A stretch of 23,128 nucleotides of DNA from an uncultured Eubacteriales bacterium (lineage in GTDB: Bacteria > Bacillota > Clostridia > Oscillospirales > Oscillospiraceae). Each line of letters starts with the position of its first letter. Position 1 is the stretch's first letter. The position numbers and the translations under genes are program-made. Shown in pieces: positions 7,896 to 15,204 of the stretch. The notes beneath the pieces are model-generated. The model saw only the letters and a list, made by a program, of their open reading frames with translations, was not told the DNA's origin and made no database searches. The DNA lies in the NCBI GenBank assembly GCA_959602365.1, contig CAUGSS010000038.1, positions 1 through 23,128 of the forward strand. The letters are read 5' to 3'.

Positions 7896-7923
7896 ATTAT
7901 AATCTATTCTCCTGAAAAGTCAA
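7896..7923 (-). promoter_or_regulatory. Promoter of the acidic hypothetical protein gene
   Basis: On the minus strand TTGACT (7918-7923) and the perfect TATAAT (7896-7901) are spaced by 16 bases, about 70 bases before the GTG start. Confidence 0.8.
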
Positions 7924-7977
7924 ATGTGCCCGCCGCCGCTCTCTCCCCAATTTATGGACAATCCCCAGGGAAAAGAT

Positions 7978-8010
7978 TTACTTGTCAGAGCTGTTATGGT
8001 ATCATTAGAT
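7978..8010 (+). promoter_or_regulatory. Candidate promoter region of murI
   Basis: Two overlapping arrangements are possible: TTACTT (7978-7983) with TATCAT (8000-8005) at 16 bases, or TTGTCA (7982-7987) with TTAGAT (8005-8010) at 17 bases. Both lie 70-100 bases upstream of the murI ATG. Confidence 0.4.
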
Positions 8011-8083
8011 ATTAAGCAAAATACCGTCTCCGCAATTTTGCAATAAAGTCTGCCCAAACCGCAGACAATGGAGGTAACCTCAC

Positions 8084-8899
8084 ATGGACAACCGGCCCAT
8101 CGGCGTGTTTGATTCCGGCCTGGGCGGCCTGACCGCCGTGCGCCGCCTGGCAGAGCTGATGCCCAACGAGCATATCATCTATTTTGGCGACACCGGCCGG
8201 GTTCCCTACGGCACCCGCTCCCGGGAGACCATCCGCCGCTATGCCGCCCAGGATGTGCGCTTTCTGCGCACCTTTGATCTGAAAGCCATTGTCATCGCCT
8301 GCGGCACCGTGTCCTCCATCGCCCTGGACACCCTGGCCCAGAGCCAGCAGGTGCCCCTCTTCGGGGTGGTGGAGCCCACCGCCCGCCGGGCCGCCCAGAC
8401 CACGCAAAGCGGCCGAATCGGCATCATCGCCACCCCCGCCACCATCCGCACCGGGGCCTATGAGGCGGTCATCACCCGGCGCAATCCCGGCGCCCAGCTG
8501 TTCAACCAGCCCTGCCCCCTGTTCGTCCCGCTGGTGGAAAACGGCCGCACCACCCCCGGAGACGTGGTCATTGAAACCGTGGCCGCCGAATACCTGGCCC
8601 CCCTGCGCCGCGCCGGCGTGGACACCCTGGTGTTGGGCTGCACCCACTACCCGCTCCTCTCCCAGGTGATCGGGAACTTCATGGGGCCGGAGGTGGCCCT
8701 GCTGGACTCCGGCGCCTGCGTGGCCGACCAGGTCCGGGACTGGCTGGAGCGCAGCGGCCGAATGGCCGACCCGGAGCGCCGGGGCGAATACCGCTGGTAC
8801 GTCAGCGACAGCGTGGAGAGCTTCCACGACCTGGCCTCCATCTTTCTGGGGCGGGAGGTCACAGAACCGGTGGAACAAGTGGCCATCGAAAATTACTGA
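8084..8899 (+). CDS. murI: Glutamate racemase
   Basis: 271 residues, the normal size. The enzyme interconverts L- and D-glutamate in the cytosol, giving D-Glu for peptidoglycan. The N-terminal IGVFDSGLGGLTAVR carries the conserved DSG. The two catalytic cysteines are Cys73 in IACGTVSS and Cys186 in GCTHYPLL with His188. The first site usually reads ACNT(A/V)S, so Asn is replaced by Gly here, next to the catalytic Cys. GDTGRVPYG (about 35-43) is the usual substrate-loop motif (commonly DxARxPYG). The ATG follows GGAGGT at about 8 bases. A DUF1934 gene and an ArgS-like gene follow on the same strand, resembling the ywiB-argS arrangement of Firmicutes. Confidence 0.95.
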   Translation: MDNRPIGVFDSGLGGLTAVRRLAELMPNEHIIYFGDTGRVPYGTRSRETIRRYAAQDVRFLRTFDLKAIVIACGTVSSIALDTLAQSQQVPLFGVVEPTARRAAQTTQSGRIGIIATPATIRTGAYEAVITRRNPGAQLFNQPCPLFVPLVENGRTTPGDVVIETVAAEYLAPLRRAGVDTLVLGCTHYPLLSQVIGNFMGPEVALLDSGACVADQVRDWLERSGRMADPERRGEYRWYVSDSVESFHDLASIFLGREVTEPVEQVAIENY

Positions 8900-8941
8900 G
8901 CCGCCTGATTTCTGATTTTAAAACTTTGGAGTATGATCTAT

Positions 8942-9379
8942 ATGGAAAAAGACGTCATCATTTCTATCCAGGGCCTGCAGCACTACGCCGGGATGGACAG
9001 CGACAACATCGAACTGGTCACCGAGGGCAAGCTGGAGGACGCGGAGGGCGCCCTGCGGCTGTCCTACCAGGAGAGTGAGCTGACCGGCATGGAGGGCACC
9101 ACCACCGTATTTCATGTGGAGCCGGAACGGGTCACCCTGCTGCGGATGGGCAATGTCAGCTCGGAGATGGTCTTTGAAGAGGGCCGCCGCCACATGTCTC
9201 TCTACTCCACCCCGTACGGCAGCATGGAGGTGGGCATCCTGGCCCGAAAGCTCCGCTCCACCCTGGACCAAAACGGCGGCAAACTGGAGATCAACTACGA
9301 CATTGAGATCAACCACACCCTGGCGGGGCAGAGCCTGTTCCGCATCGACGTGCGGGAGTCCAGCCCGGTCAAGAGCTGA
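8942..9379 (+). CDS. DUF1934 (YwiB-like) beta-barrel protein
   Basis: 145 residues. An initial EKDVIISIQGLQ strand, a central MEGTTTVFHVEPERVTLLRMG stretch split by short turns, then the STPYGSMEVGILARKL motif and a C-terminal YDIEINHTLAGQSLFRIDV pattern match DUF1934 proteins, small calycin-like beta barrels of unknown function. The start is placed at 8942 because GGAG at 8928-8931 lies 10 bases upstream; the ATG at 8933 would be only 1 base from it. The stop overlaps the next gene's ATG (TGATG at 9377-9381), so the two are translationally coupled. In many Firmicutes this family sits directly before argS. Confidence 0.88.
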   Translation: MEKDVIISIQGLQHYAGMDSDNIELVTEGKLEDAEGALRLSYQESELTGMEGTTTVFHVEPERVTLLRMGNVSSEMVFEEGRRHMSLYSTPYGSMEVGILARKLRSTLDQNGGKLEINYDIEINHTLAGQSLFRIDVRESSPVKS

Positions 9380-10035
9380 TGCCCGCCGGCTGCATCGCCC
9401 AGGTCTGCAAGGCAGCGGCGGCAGCCCTGGAACAGGCCGCCGCCGATTTGGGCCGCCCCTCGCCCCCAGGGGCAAAAGTGTCCCTCTCTCCCGAGACGGG
9501 CGCTCTGACCTCCCCCTATCCCAAGGTGCTGGGAGTTCCCCCCTCCCGCCTGGCACAGCTGATCCCCTCCCATCCCGACCTGCCGCGGTGCTATGCCAGC
9601 GGCCAGTGGCTGTGCTTTGACCTGTCGGCGGACTGGTGGCGCCGCGCCCGGACGCAAAGGGCGGATGGGACGCCGCTTCCCCTCCCTCCGCTGCCCCGTA
9701 TACCGGATTTTCCCGCCCGGATTTCCCCCCTCTCCTGGACGCTGAACGCCCTGCTCGGCTCCCCCAGGCCGGAGACAGCCGCCAGGCTGGACCGGGGAAA
9801 TCCCGCCGTATTGATTCAGCTGGCCCTGCAGCGCGCCGGACTGGACGGCGCGGAGCAGGAGAACCGGCCCCTGGCCGCCCTGGCCCTGCTGGCCCTGGAG
9901 GAAACCCAGCCCCGGGCGCTGGCCTGGGGCATGCTCCGGCTGGCCCGGAGCTATCTGCGCGCCCCGGGAGAAGGGGCGCTGGTCTCCCGCTCCCTGGCGC
10001 GGGGGCTGTCGGCATTGGGGGGCGGGCAAATCTGA
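9379..10035 (+). CDS. ArgS-related mini-protein: N-terminal-like and DALR-like parts without a synthetase core
   Basis: 218 residues, coupled to the DUF1934 gene by a TGATG overlap. The position is where argS is normally found. The N-terminal part (ALEQAAADLG, then PETGALTSPYPKVLGVPPSR and WLCFDLSADWW) resembles the Add1 tRNA-binding domain of arginyl-tRNA synthetase. The C-terminal helices (about 140-215, with NPAVLIQLALQRAG and ALAWGMLRLARSYL) resemble the DALR anticodon-binding domain. The HIGH and KMSKS motifs and the roughly 300-residue catalytic core are absent. It is therefore unlikely to aminoacylate and may bind tRNA or be a decaying paralogue. Resemblance is by eye only; codon use and the lack of frameshifts argue for a maintained gene. 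Confidence 0.6.
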   Translation: MPAGCIAQVCKAAAAALEQAAADLGRPSPPGAKVSLSPETGALTSPYPKVLGVPPSRLAQLIPSHPDLPRCYASGQWLCFDLSADWWRRARTQRADGTPLPLPPLPRIPDFPARISPLSWTLNALLGSPRPETAARLDRGNPAVLIQLALQRAGLDGAEQENRPLAALALLALEETQPRALAWGMLRLARSYLRAPGEGALVSRSLARGLSALGGGQI

Positions 10036-10129
10036 CCCCGCGCCACCGCAGTATTTACAAAAAATTCACCGCCTTTTTGTGATTTGAAGTACAATATTTC
10101 TGAGACAATGCAAAAAAGAGGTGCTATTC

Positions 10130-10825
10130 ATGGCAACCAAGGTACTCATCGTAGAAGACGACAACAATATCGCCCAGCTGCTCCAGCTCTATCTGGAGAA
10201 GGAGGGCTTTGAGACCCGCACCGCTCCGGACGGCGGCAAGGGCGTGGAGGAGTTCCGCGCCTGGGGCCCCGACCTGGTGCTGCTGGACATCATGCTTCCG
10301 GTGATGGACGGCTGGGCGGTGTGCCGCAAGATCCGGGAGGCGGGCAAGACCCCCATCATCATGATGACCGCCAAGGGCCAGACCGAGGACAAAGTCAACG
10401 GCCTGGAGATGGGCGCGGACGACTACATCGTAAAGCCCTTCGACATGAAGGAAGTGCTGGCCCGCATCCACGCGGTGCTGCGCCGCTATGGCGAAGGGGA
10501 AAACGGCTCCGCCGAAAAGAAGCTCACCTTTGACAAGCTGGTCATCAATCTGGACTCCTATGAGCTGCTGGTGGACGGCAAGCGGGTGGACACCCCGCCC
10601 AAAGAGATGGAGCTGCTCTATCACCTGGCCTCCTCCCCCAACCGGGTGTTTACCCGCAACCAGCTGCTGGACGAGGTGTGGGGCTTTGACTACTTCGGCG
10701 ACAGCCGCACCGTGGATGTGCACATCAAACGGCTGCGGGAAAAGCTGGAGGGGGTCAGCGACCAGTGGAGCCTGAAGACGGTCTGGGGCGTGGGCTATAA
10801 ATTCGAGCTGGTCGAACCGTCATGA
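10130..10825 (+). CDS. OmpR/PhoB-family response regulator
   Basis: 231 residues. The receiver domain shows the acidic pair Glu9-Asp10-Asp11, the phospho-acceptor Asp53 in LVLLDIMLPVMDG, Thr80 in MMTAKG and Lys102 in VKPF. A winged-helix DNA-binding domain follows (about 130-228), ending in the typical TVDVHIKRLREKL and TVWGVGYKFE stretches. The ATG at 10130 follows AAAGAGG at a good distance; a GTG at 10121 lies inside that site. The stop overlaps the kinase ATG (ATGA at 10822-10825), so regulator and kinase are translationally coupled and form a pair. Targets are not shown, but the HtrA gene downstream is an obvious candidate. Confidence 0.96.
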   Translation: MATKVLIVEDDNNIAQLLQLYLEKEGFETRTAPDGGKGVEEFRAWGPDLVLLDIMLPVMDGWAVCRKIREAGKTPIIMMTAKGQTEDKVNGLEMGADDYIVKPFDMKEVLARIHAVLRRYGEGENGSAEKKLTFDKLVINLDSYELLVDGKRVDTPPKEMELLYHLASSPNRVFTRNQLLDEVWGFDYFGDSRTVDVHIKRLREKLEGVSDQWSLKTVWGVGYKFELVEPS

Positions 10826-12258
10826 AGAGCACCCTCTTCCGGCGCCATTTTCTGCTCATTGCCGGCGTCATCCTGATCTCCTTCTCCCTGCTGGCAGTGG
10901 CCTTCATGACCCTGAGCTACCGCTACATGGTGCAGGAGAAGAAGCAGACCATGGACATCAACGTCACCTATGTGGCCAAGCTGACCCAGGATGTGCTGGA
11001 ACAGGGGTATGATCCGTCCAAAACCGGCTTCTTCGATGTATATGGCCCAGCCCTGTCCATCATTGCAGATTCCGATGTTCTGATCTGCGACCGATCGGGC
11101 AATGTGCTCCACTACACTGCAGACGGCAGGGATATGGAAAATTATTCCGGATCTACCATCTCCTCCAGTGTGGTGGATCTGCTGGTGTCTCAGGGGCATT
11201 ACTCGGGCATGTCCGATCTGGGCATCTATCCCAACCTCTACTTTGCGGCCGGCATGCCCATCTATGAACAATCCGGCAATCAGCTCTCGGTGGCCTATCT
11301 GGTGTTTCTGACCACTTCCGCCGGGGAACTGGTGGTACTCTGGAAGGCCCTGGCCACCATCTTTTTCTTCATCGCCATGGTGGTGCTGTGCATCGCCTTT
11401 ATCTCCAGCTCCATCTTCTCCCTGCAGCAGGTCAAACCCCTGCGGGAGATGGCCGACGCCGTGCGCCGGTTCGGCATGGGCGAGTATGATGTGCGGGTGG
11501 CGGACTACGGCCGCAAGGACGAGATGGGCGACCTGGCCACCGCTTTTAACGCCATGGCCGACTCCCTGGCCAGTTCGGAAAAACGGCGCCAGGAGTTCGT
11601 GGCCAACATCTCCCACGAGCTCAAGACCCCCATGACCACCATCTCCGGTTTTACCAACGGCATTCTGGACGGCACCATTCCGCCGGAAAAGGTCAATGAC
11701 TCTCTCCAGGTGATCTCCTCTGAAACCGCCCGGCTCAGCCGGCTGGTGCGGAAGATGCTGGACGTCAGCGCCCTCCAGGCCCGGGAATCGGTCCAGAGCC
11801 AGGTGGAGTTCGACGTGGGCGAGACCATGGTCCAGGTCATGATCAGCCTGGAGGGCAAGATCAAAGGCCGTCAACTGGACATGGACGTGCAAATCCCCGA
11901 CAAGCCGGTGCTGGTCTGGGGCGATCCGGACGGCATTACCCAGGTCTGTTACAACCTGCTGGACAACGCCGCCAAGTTTGCCGCCCCGGGCACCGCCATC
12001 GCCGTCTCCATTACCACTAAGGGCTCCAAGGCCTATATCTCTATCAAGAACCAGGGGGAGACCATCCCTCCGGAGGAGCTGAGCATGATCTTCGACCGGT
12101 TCCACAAATCGGACCGCTCCCGCAGCATCGACAAGGAGGGCGTGGGCCTGGGACTCTATATTGTCAAGACCATCCTCAACAATCACAAGGAGAACATCAC
12201 TGTCACCAGCCGCGACGGCGTGACGGAGTTCATCTTTACCCTGACCCTGGCCGGGTGA
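10822..12258 (+). CDS. Membrane sensor histidine kinase
   Basis: 478 residues. Two membrane segments (about 10-32 and 170-196) bracket an extracytoplasmic domain of about 135 residues. A HAMP linker follows (about 197-250), then the dimerization helix with the phospho-acceptor His265 in FVANISHELKTPM. The ATPase domain has the N box NLLDNAAKFA (378-387) and GVGLGL (440-445). The usual DxGxG box is degenerate (NQGETIPPEE), which is common in Firmicutes CssS/ResE-like kinases. The start ATG overlaps the regulator stop. The extracytoplasmic domain could sense envelope conditions; the signal cannot be read from the sequence. Confidence 0.96.
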   Translation: MKSTLFRRHFLLIAGVILISFSLLAVAFMTLSYRYMVQEKKQTMDINVTYVAKLTQDVLEQGYDPSKTGFFDVYGPALSIIADSDVLICDRSGNVLHYTADGRDMENYSGSTISSSVVDLLVSQGHYSGMSDLGIYPNLYFAAGMPIYEQSGNQLSVAYLVFLTTSAGELVVLWKALATIFFFIAMVVLCIAFISSSIFSLQQVKPLREMADAVRRFGMGEYDVRVADYGRKDEMGDLATAFNAMADSLASSEKRRQEFVANISHELKTPMTTISGFTNGILDGTIPPEKVNDSLQVISSETARLSRLVRKMLDVSALQARESVQSQVEFDVGETMVQVMISLEGKIKGRQLDMDVQIPDKPVLVWGDPDGITQVCYNLLDNAAKFAAPGTAIAVSITTKGSKAYISIKNQGETIPPEELSMIFDRFHKSDRSRSIDKEGVGLGLYIVKTILNNHKENITVTSRDGVTEFIFTLTLAG

Positions 12259-12294
12259 CCGGCTGAACCACATTTGATTCGGGAGGAACCGCCC

Positions 12295-13686
12295 ATGCAG
12301 GACTGGGATTATTTGAAACGCCGCGGCGCCGCAGATCAGGACGATCCCTGGAACTGGACTTCCCACCCCAGCGCCCCGGCCCCTGACCGCCAGCCGGCCC
12401 CCCAGGGACCTGCGGCCGGCCGGCCCAGCGCCGCCGACGCCCCCAGTCCCCCCGCCGGAGCGCAGCAGCCCCCAAAAAAGCGCCGCTCGCCTCTCCGGGG
12501 CGCGCTGATCATCCTGATTGCTGCCCTGGTGATCTGCGGCGTGGGCTTTGGGGCCTTCCAGGTGATCTCCGCCTTTGCCCCCGCCGCCGGGCTGAATATC
12601 TCCGGAGCGGACAACTATTCCGGGGACGATGATTTCTCCGTCAATGTGGATCCCCCCTCCAGCCAGGAGGACGACGGAAGCAGCGGCGACAGCGCCGATG
12701 ACGAGGAGACCGGCCCCAGCGACATTCAGCGCTACCAGGGGGACGCCCCCTTTGCGCTGGAGCTCCTCTCCTCCCAGGGGCTGGAGCCCCTGAGTTATCA
12801 GGAGATCTACGCCAAGGTGGCCCCCAGCGTGGTCACCATCACGGTATACGGCGATGTGAGCGGGGCCTATGCCACCGGCATCATCCTCTCGGAGGACGGC
12901 TACATTCTGACCAACCAGCATGTGGTGGCCCTTCAGAGCCATGCCCAGGTGACCACCGCCGACAACCAAACCTATGAGGCTCTGCTGGTGGGAGAGGATC
13001 CCAACAGCGACCTGGCCCTGCTGAAGGTGGAGGCCCAGGGCTTGACCCCGGCAGAGTTCAGCTCCAGCGACGAGCTGGTGGTGGGAGACGAGTGCTTCGC
13101 CATCGGCAACCCCATGGGCATCAACTACCGGGGCAGCTTCTCCAATGGAATTGTCTCCGCCCTCAACCGCAGCGTCACTGTAAACGGCTATTCCATGTCC
13201 CTGATTCAGACCACCACCGCCCTGAACTCCGGCAACTCCGGCGGCCCCCTGATCAATATCTACGGCCAGGTGGTGGGCGTCAACAACATGAAGATCATGA
13301 GCAGCGAGACCACCGTGGAAGGATTGGGCTTTGCCATCCCCTCCACCACCGCCCAGCGGGTGGTCAACGCCCTGATCACCGAGGGCGAGGTGGAGCACCC
13401 GGTGCTGGGAATCACCTGCTACGCCGTCACTGCCGGCGATCAGGAGGGCAATGAGGTGGACGGCATCTATGTGGTCAGCGTCAGCGCCGGCTCCGATGCC
13501 GCCGCCCAGGGCCTGCAGCCCGGCGACATCATCACCGCCCTGAACGGCCAAAGCGTCCATCAGGTCAGCGACGTGGATTTGACCGGCATGTCCGTGGGCG
13601 ACAGCGTCACGGTCACCGTCTACCGCGCCGGGGAGACCTTTGATCTCACCTTCCAGCTCTCGGAACAGAACGATCTGGACGAGTAA
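12295..13686 (+). CDS. HtrA/DegP-like S1C serine protease, membrane-anchored, with one PDZ domain
   Basis: 463 residues from the ATG at 12295 (GGGAGGAA upstream; an earlier TTG at 12274 precedes this site). A Pro/Ala-rich cytosolic N-terminus (1-65) leads to one membrane segment (about 68-92), then an acidic, Ser-rich linker. The trypsin-like domain has the catalytic triad His209 (TNQHVV), Asp239 (NSDLALL) and Ser315 (NSGNSGGPL). The usual GSG before the domain's second strand is altered to ATG. A PDZ domain spans about 370-455 (GLQPGDIITALNG). Such proteins degrade or refold misfolded exported proteins on the outer face of the membrane. It lies 36 bases after a two-component pair, which resembles the CssRS-HtrA arrangement of Bacillus, so stress control by that pair is a reasonable inference. 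Confidence 0.93.
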   Translation: MQDWDYLKRRGAADQDDPWNWTSHPSAPAPDRQPAPQGPAAGRPSAADAPSPPAGAQQPPKKRRSPLRGALIILIAALVICGVGFGAFQVISAFAPAAGLNISGADNYSGDDDFSVNVDPPSSQEDDGSSGDSADDEETGPSDIQRYQGDAPFALELLSSQGLEPLSYQEIYAKVAPSVVTITVYGDVSGAYATGIILSEDGYILTNQHVVALQSHAQVTTADNQTYEALLVGEDPNSDLALLKVEAQGLTPAEFSSSDELVVGDECFAIGNPMGINYRGSFSNGIVSALNRSVTVNGYSMSLIQTTTALNSGNSGGPLINIYGQVVGVNNMKIMSSETTVEGLGFAIPSTTAQRVVNALITEGEVEHPVLGITCYAVTAGDQEGNEVDGIYVVSVSAGSDAAAQGLQPGDIITALNGQSVHQVSDVDLTGMSVGDSVTVTVYRAGETFDLTFQLSEQNDLDE

Positions 13687-13720
13687 GCCGGTCAGCCGGA
13701 TCTTCCCAGACCGTATGGAA

Positions 13721-13767
13721 CCGCCGGGTTCGGGATACACTAGAGGTATCCGAATCCGGCGGCTTTT
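13721..13767 (+). terminator. Terminator after the HtrA-like gene
   Basis: A long stem pairs ccgccgggttcgggatac (13721-13738) with gtatccgaatccggcgg (13746-13762), with one bulge and one wobble, followed by cttttctg. It ends the regulator-kinase-HtrA transcript. Confidence 0.75.
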
Positions 13768-13813
13768 CTGTCCCCATCTGCCAGGGCCGCCCCACTCTGA
13801 GGAGGTCTTTCTT

Positions 13814-14248
13814 ATGTTTGTCCGGGATCTTATGAACTCCGCCGTTGTCTCCATCACCCCCGAGGAGAGCGCCGCTCTGGCGGCCCGGCTGCTCAGCCGC
13901 CACGATCTGGGCTCCCTGCCGGTCTGCGGCCAGAACGGCAGGCTGGTCGGCATTGTCACCGACCGGGACATCATCACCCGGTGCGTGGCCGCCGGCGAGG
14001 ACCCCAGCCGGGTGCCGGTACAGGACATCATGTCCCGCGCCCCGGTCACCATTGCCCCGGGGGATGACATCCACGCCGCAGCGCGGCAGATGGCCGCCCG
14101 GCAGGTGCGTCGGCTGCCGGTGGTGGAGGGGGGCAAAGTGGTGGGCATGGTCTCCCTGGGGGATCTGGCCAGAAATCACCGCTGTGACACCGAGGCCGCC
14201 GAGGCACTCAGCGACATCTCCGCCAATCCCAAACGGCATCGGGGGTAA
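13814..14248 (+). CDS. Two-CBS-domain protein
   Basis: 144 residues consisting of two tandem CBS domains: about residues 5-60 (VRDLMNSAVVSITPEES to GIVTDRDI) and about 70-128 (VQDIMSRAPVTIAPGDD to GMVSLGDLA). Such pairs bind adenine nucleotides and act as sensory modules, usually through contacts with other proteins; stand-alone versions are common and rarely characterised. The ATG at 13814 follows GAGGAGG; the frame is open much further upstream through the terminator, which is not credible. It is separated from HtrA by that terminator and from prsW by a promoter. Confidence 0.92.
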   Translation: MFVRDLMNSAVVSITPEESAALAARLLSRHDLGSLPVCGQNGRLVGIVTDRDIITRCVAAGEDPSRVPVQDIMSRAPVTIAPGDDIHAAARQMAARQVRRLPVVEGGKVVGMVSLGDLARNHRCDTEAAEALSDISANPKRHRG

Positions 14249-14272
14249 TTTCTTCCGGTTTCGAAAAAAATA

Positions 14273-14301
14273 ATGACAGCAGCGCCTCTCTGGTATATAA
14301 T
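14273..14301 (+). promoter_or_regulatory. Promoter of the PrsW-family gene
   Basis: ATGACA (14273-14278) and a perfect TATAAT (14296-14301) are spaced by 17 bases, about 55 bases upstream of the ATG at 14356. Confidence 0.75.
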
Positions 14302-14355
14302 GGGGCCAAAGGCAGGGACTTTCCCCTGACCCCATGGAGAGAGAGGTATTGACCC

Positions 14356-15099
14356 ATGTCATTTCTGCTGAACCCCATGACGGGCGTCTATGTGCTGGCC
14401 GCCCTGATCCCCGCTGCGGTGCTGCTCTTCTACGTCTACCGCCACGACAAAATCGAGAAGGAACCCCCGAAACTGCTGCTGCTTCTGCTGCTGGGCGGGG
14501 TGCTGGCCATCCCCCCCGCCATCCTGCTGGAGACCGTCCTGGGGCGCGCGCTCAACTGGCTCATCTTTTTCACCCTCCCTCTGCACGCCGGCCACGGCAC
14601 CCTGATCCTGCATCAGATCCTGGACGCCTTCCTGGTGGTGGCCTGCGTGGAGGAGGGGTGCAAGCTGCTCTTCCTGAAGCTGTTCAGCTGGAAGAACCCC
14701 AACTTCAATTACGTCTTTGACGCGGTGGTCTACGCCGTGTTCGTCTCCCTGGGCTTCGCCGCCCTGGAGAACGTCATGTACGTCTTCCAGTACGGCATGG
14801 CCACCGCCATCGCCCGGGCGGTCACCGCCGTCCCCGGCCACCTGAGCTTCTCGGTGTTCATGGGGATCTTCTACGGCCGGGCCAAGCTGTGCGAAGTCTA
14901 CGGCGACCGCACCGGCAAACGCAAGAATCTGGCCCTGGCGTTTGCGGTTCCGGTGTTCTTCCACGGCTTCTACGACGCCTGCGCCATGATCGGCGGCGGG
15001 GTGGCCATGCTGGTGTTCCTGGTCTTTGTCATCTTCATGTACATCATCGTCTTCCGGCTGCTCCGGGCGGCCTCCAAGTACGACCGGCCGCTGGTGTAA
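14356..15099 (+). CDS. PrsW-family intramembrane metalloprotease
   Basis: 247 residues with about seven or eight hydrophobic segments. Family landmarks are in order: DKIEKEPP (31-38) after the first membrane helix, the putative zinc site EEGCK (99-103), FAALENV with Glu138, PGHLSFS with His162, and FFHGFYD with His203. Relatives such as Bacillus PrsW make the first cut in an anti-sigma factor in response to envelope stress. No anti-sigma factor is visible here, so the substrate is unknown. GAGAGAGG lies upstream of the ATG. Its terminator seems to have been cut by the insertion that begins around 15135. Confidence 0.9.
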   Translation: MSFLLNPMTGVYVLAALIPAAVLLFYVYRHDKIEKEPPKLLLLLLLGGVLAIPPAILLETVLGRALNWLIFFTLPLHAGHGTLILHQILDAFLVVACVEEGCKLLFLKLFSWKNPNFNYVFDAVVYAVFVSLGFAALENVMYVFQYGMATAIARAVTAVPGHLSFSVFMGIFYGRAKLCEVYGDRTGKRKNLALAFAVPVFFHGFYDACAMIGGGVAMLVFLVFVIFMYIIVFRLLRAASKYDRPLV

Positions 15100-15113
15100 A
15101 AAAGAAAAAACAT

Positions 15114-15136
15114 AAAAGCGGGGGGCCGTAAGCCGA
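15114..15136 (+). other. Putative left junction of the mobile element in the prsW terminator
   Basis: Just after prsW the sequence aaaagcggggggc starts what looks like the left arm of a GC-rich terminator (with cgtaa as loop and gcc as the start of the right arm). The right arm then stops abruptly. A GA dinucleotide sits at 15135-15136, and base composition changes from here onward. TnpX-type recombinases are known to use GA dinucleotides. The exact base is inferred, not proven. Confidence 0.45.
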
Positions 15137-15165
15137 GGTGCGATAACGAAGGAAATATGTAAGGT

Positions 15166-15193
15166 GGCGGTGCAGCCGAAAGGCTGTGCCGCC
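15166..15193 (-). terminator. Hairpin downstream of the recombinase gene
   Basis: ggcggtgcagcc (15166-15177) and ggctgtgccgcc (15182-15193) form a stem with a GAAA loop and two wobble pairs, read on the plus strand. On the minus strand it has two mismatches and no clear T run. It lies 11 bases past the recombinase stop and may be its terminator or part of the element end. Confidence 0.4.
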
Positions 15194-15204
15194 GCTTTGC
15201 GTTG

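Noticed and set aside
10050..10090. A terminator or promoter before the response regulator
   Set aside because: An acaaaaa/tttttgt pair and a TACAAT box are present, but the stem is weak and AT-only and the best -35 (TTCACC) is 19 bases away. Neither is convincing enough to annotate.
10795..14148. A 1117-residue open frame on the minus strand
   Set aside because: It is antisense to the kinase, HtrA and CBS genes, which have clear motifs. Long opposite-strand frames are expected in high-GC DNA. Its protein is low in sense and rich in Gly, His and Asp.
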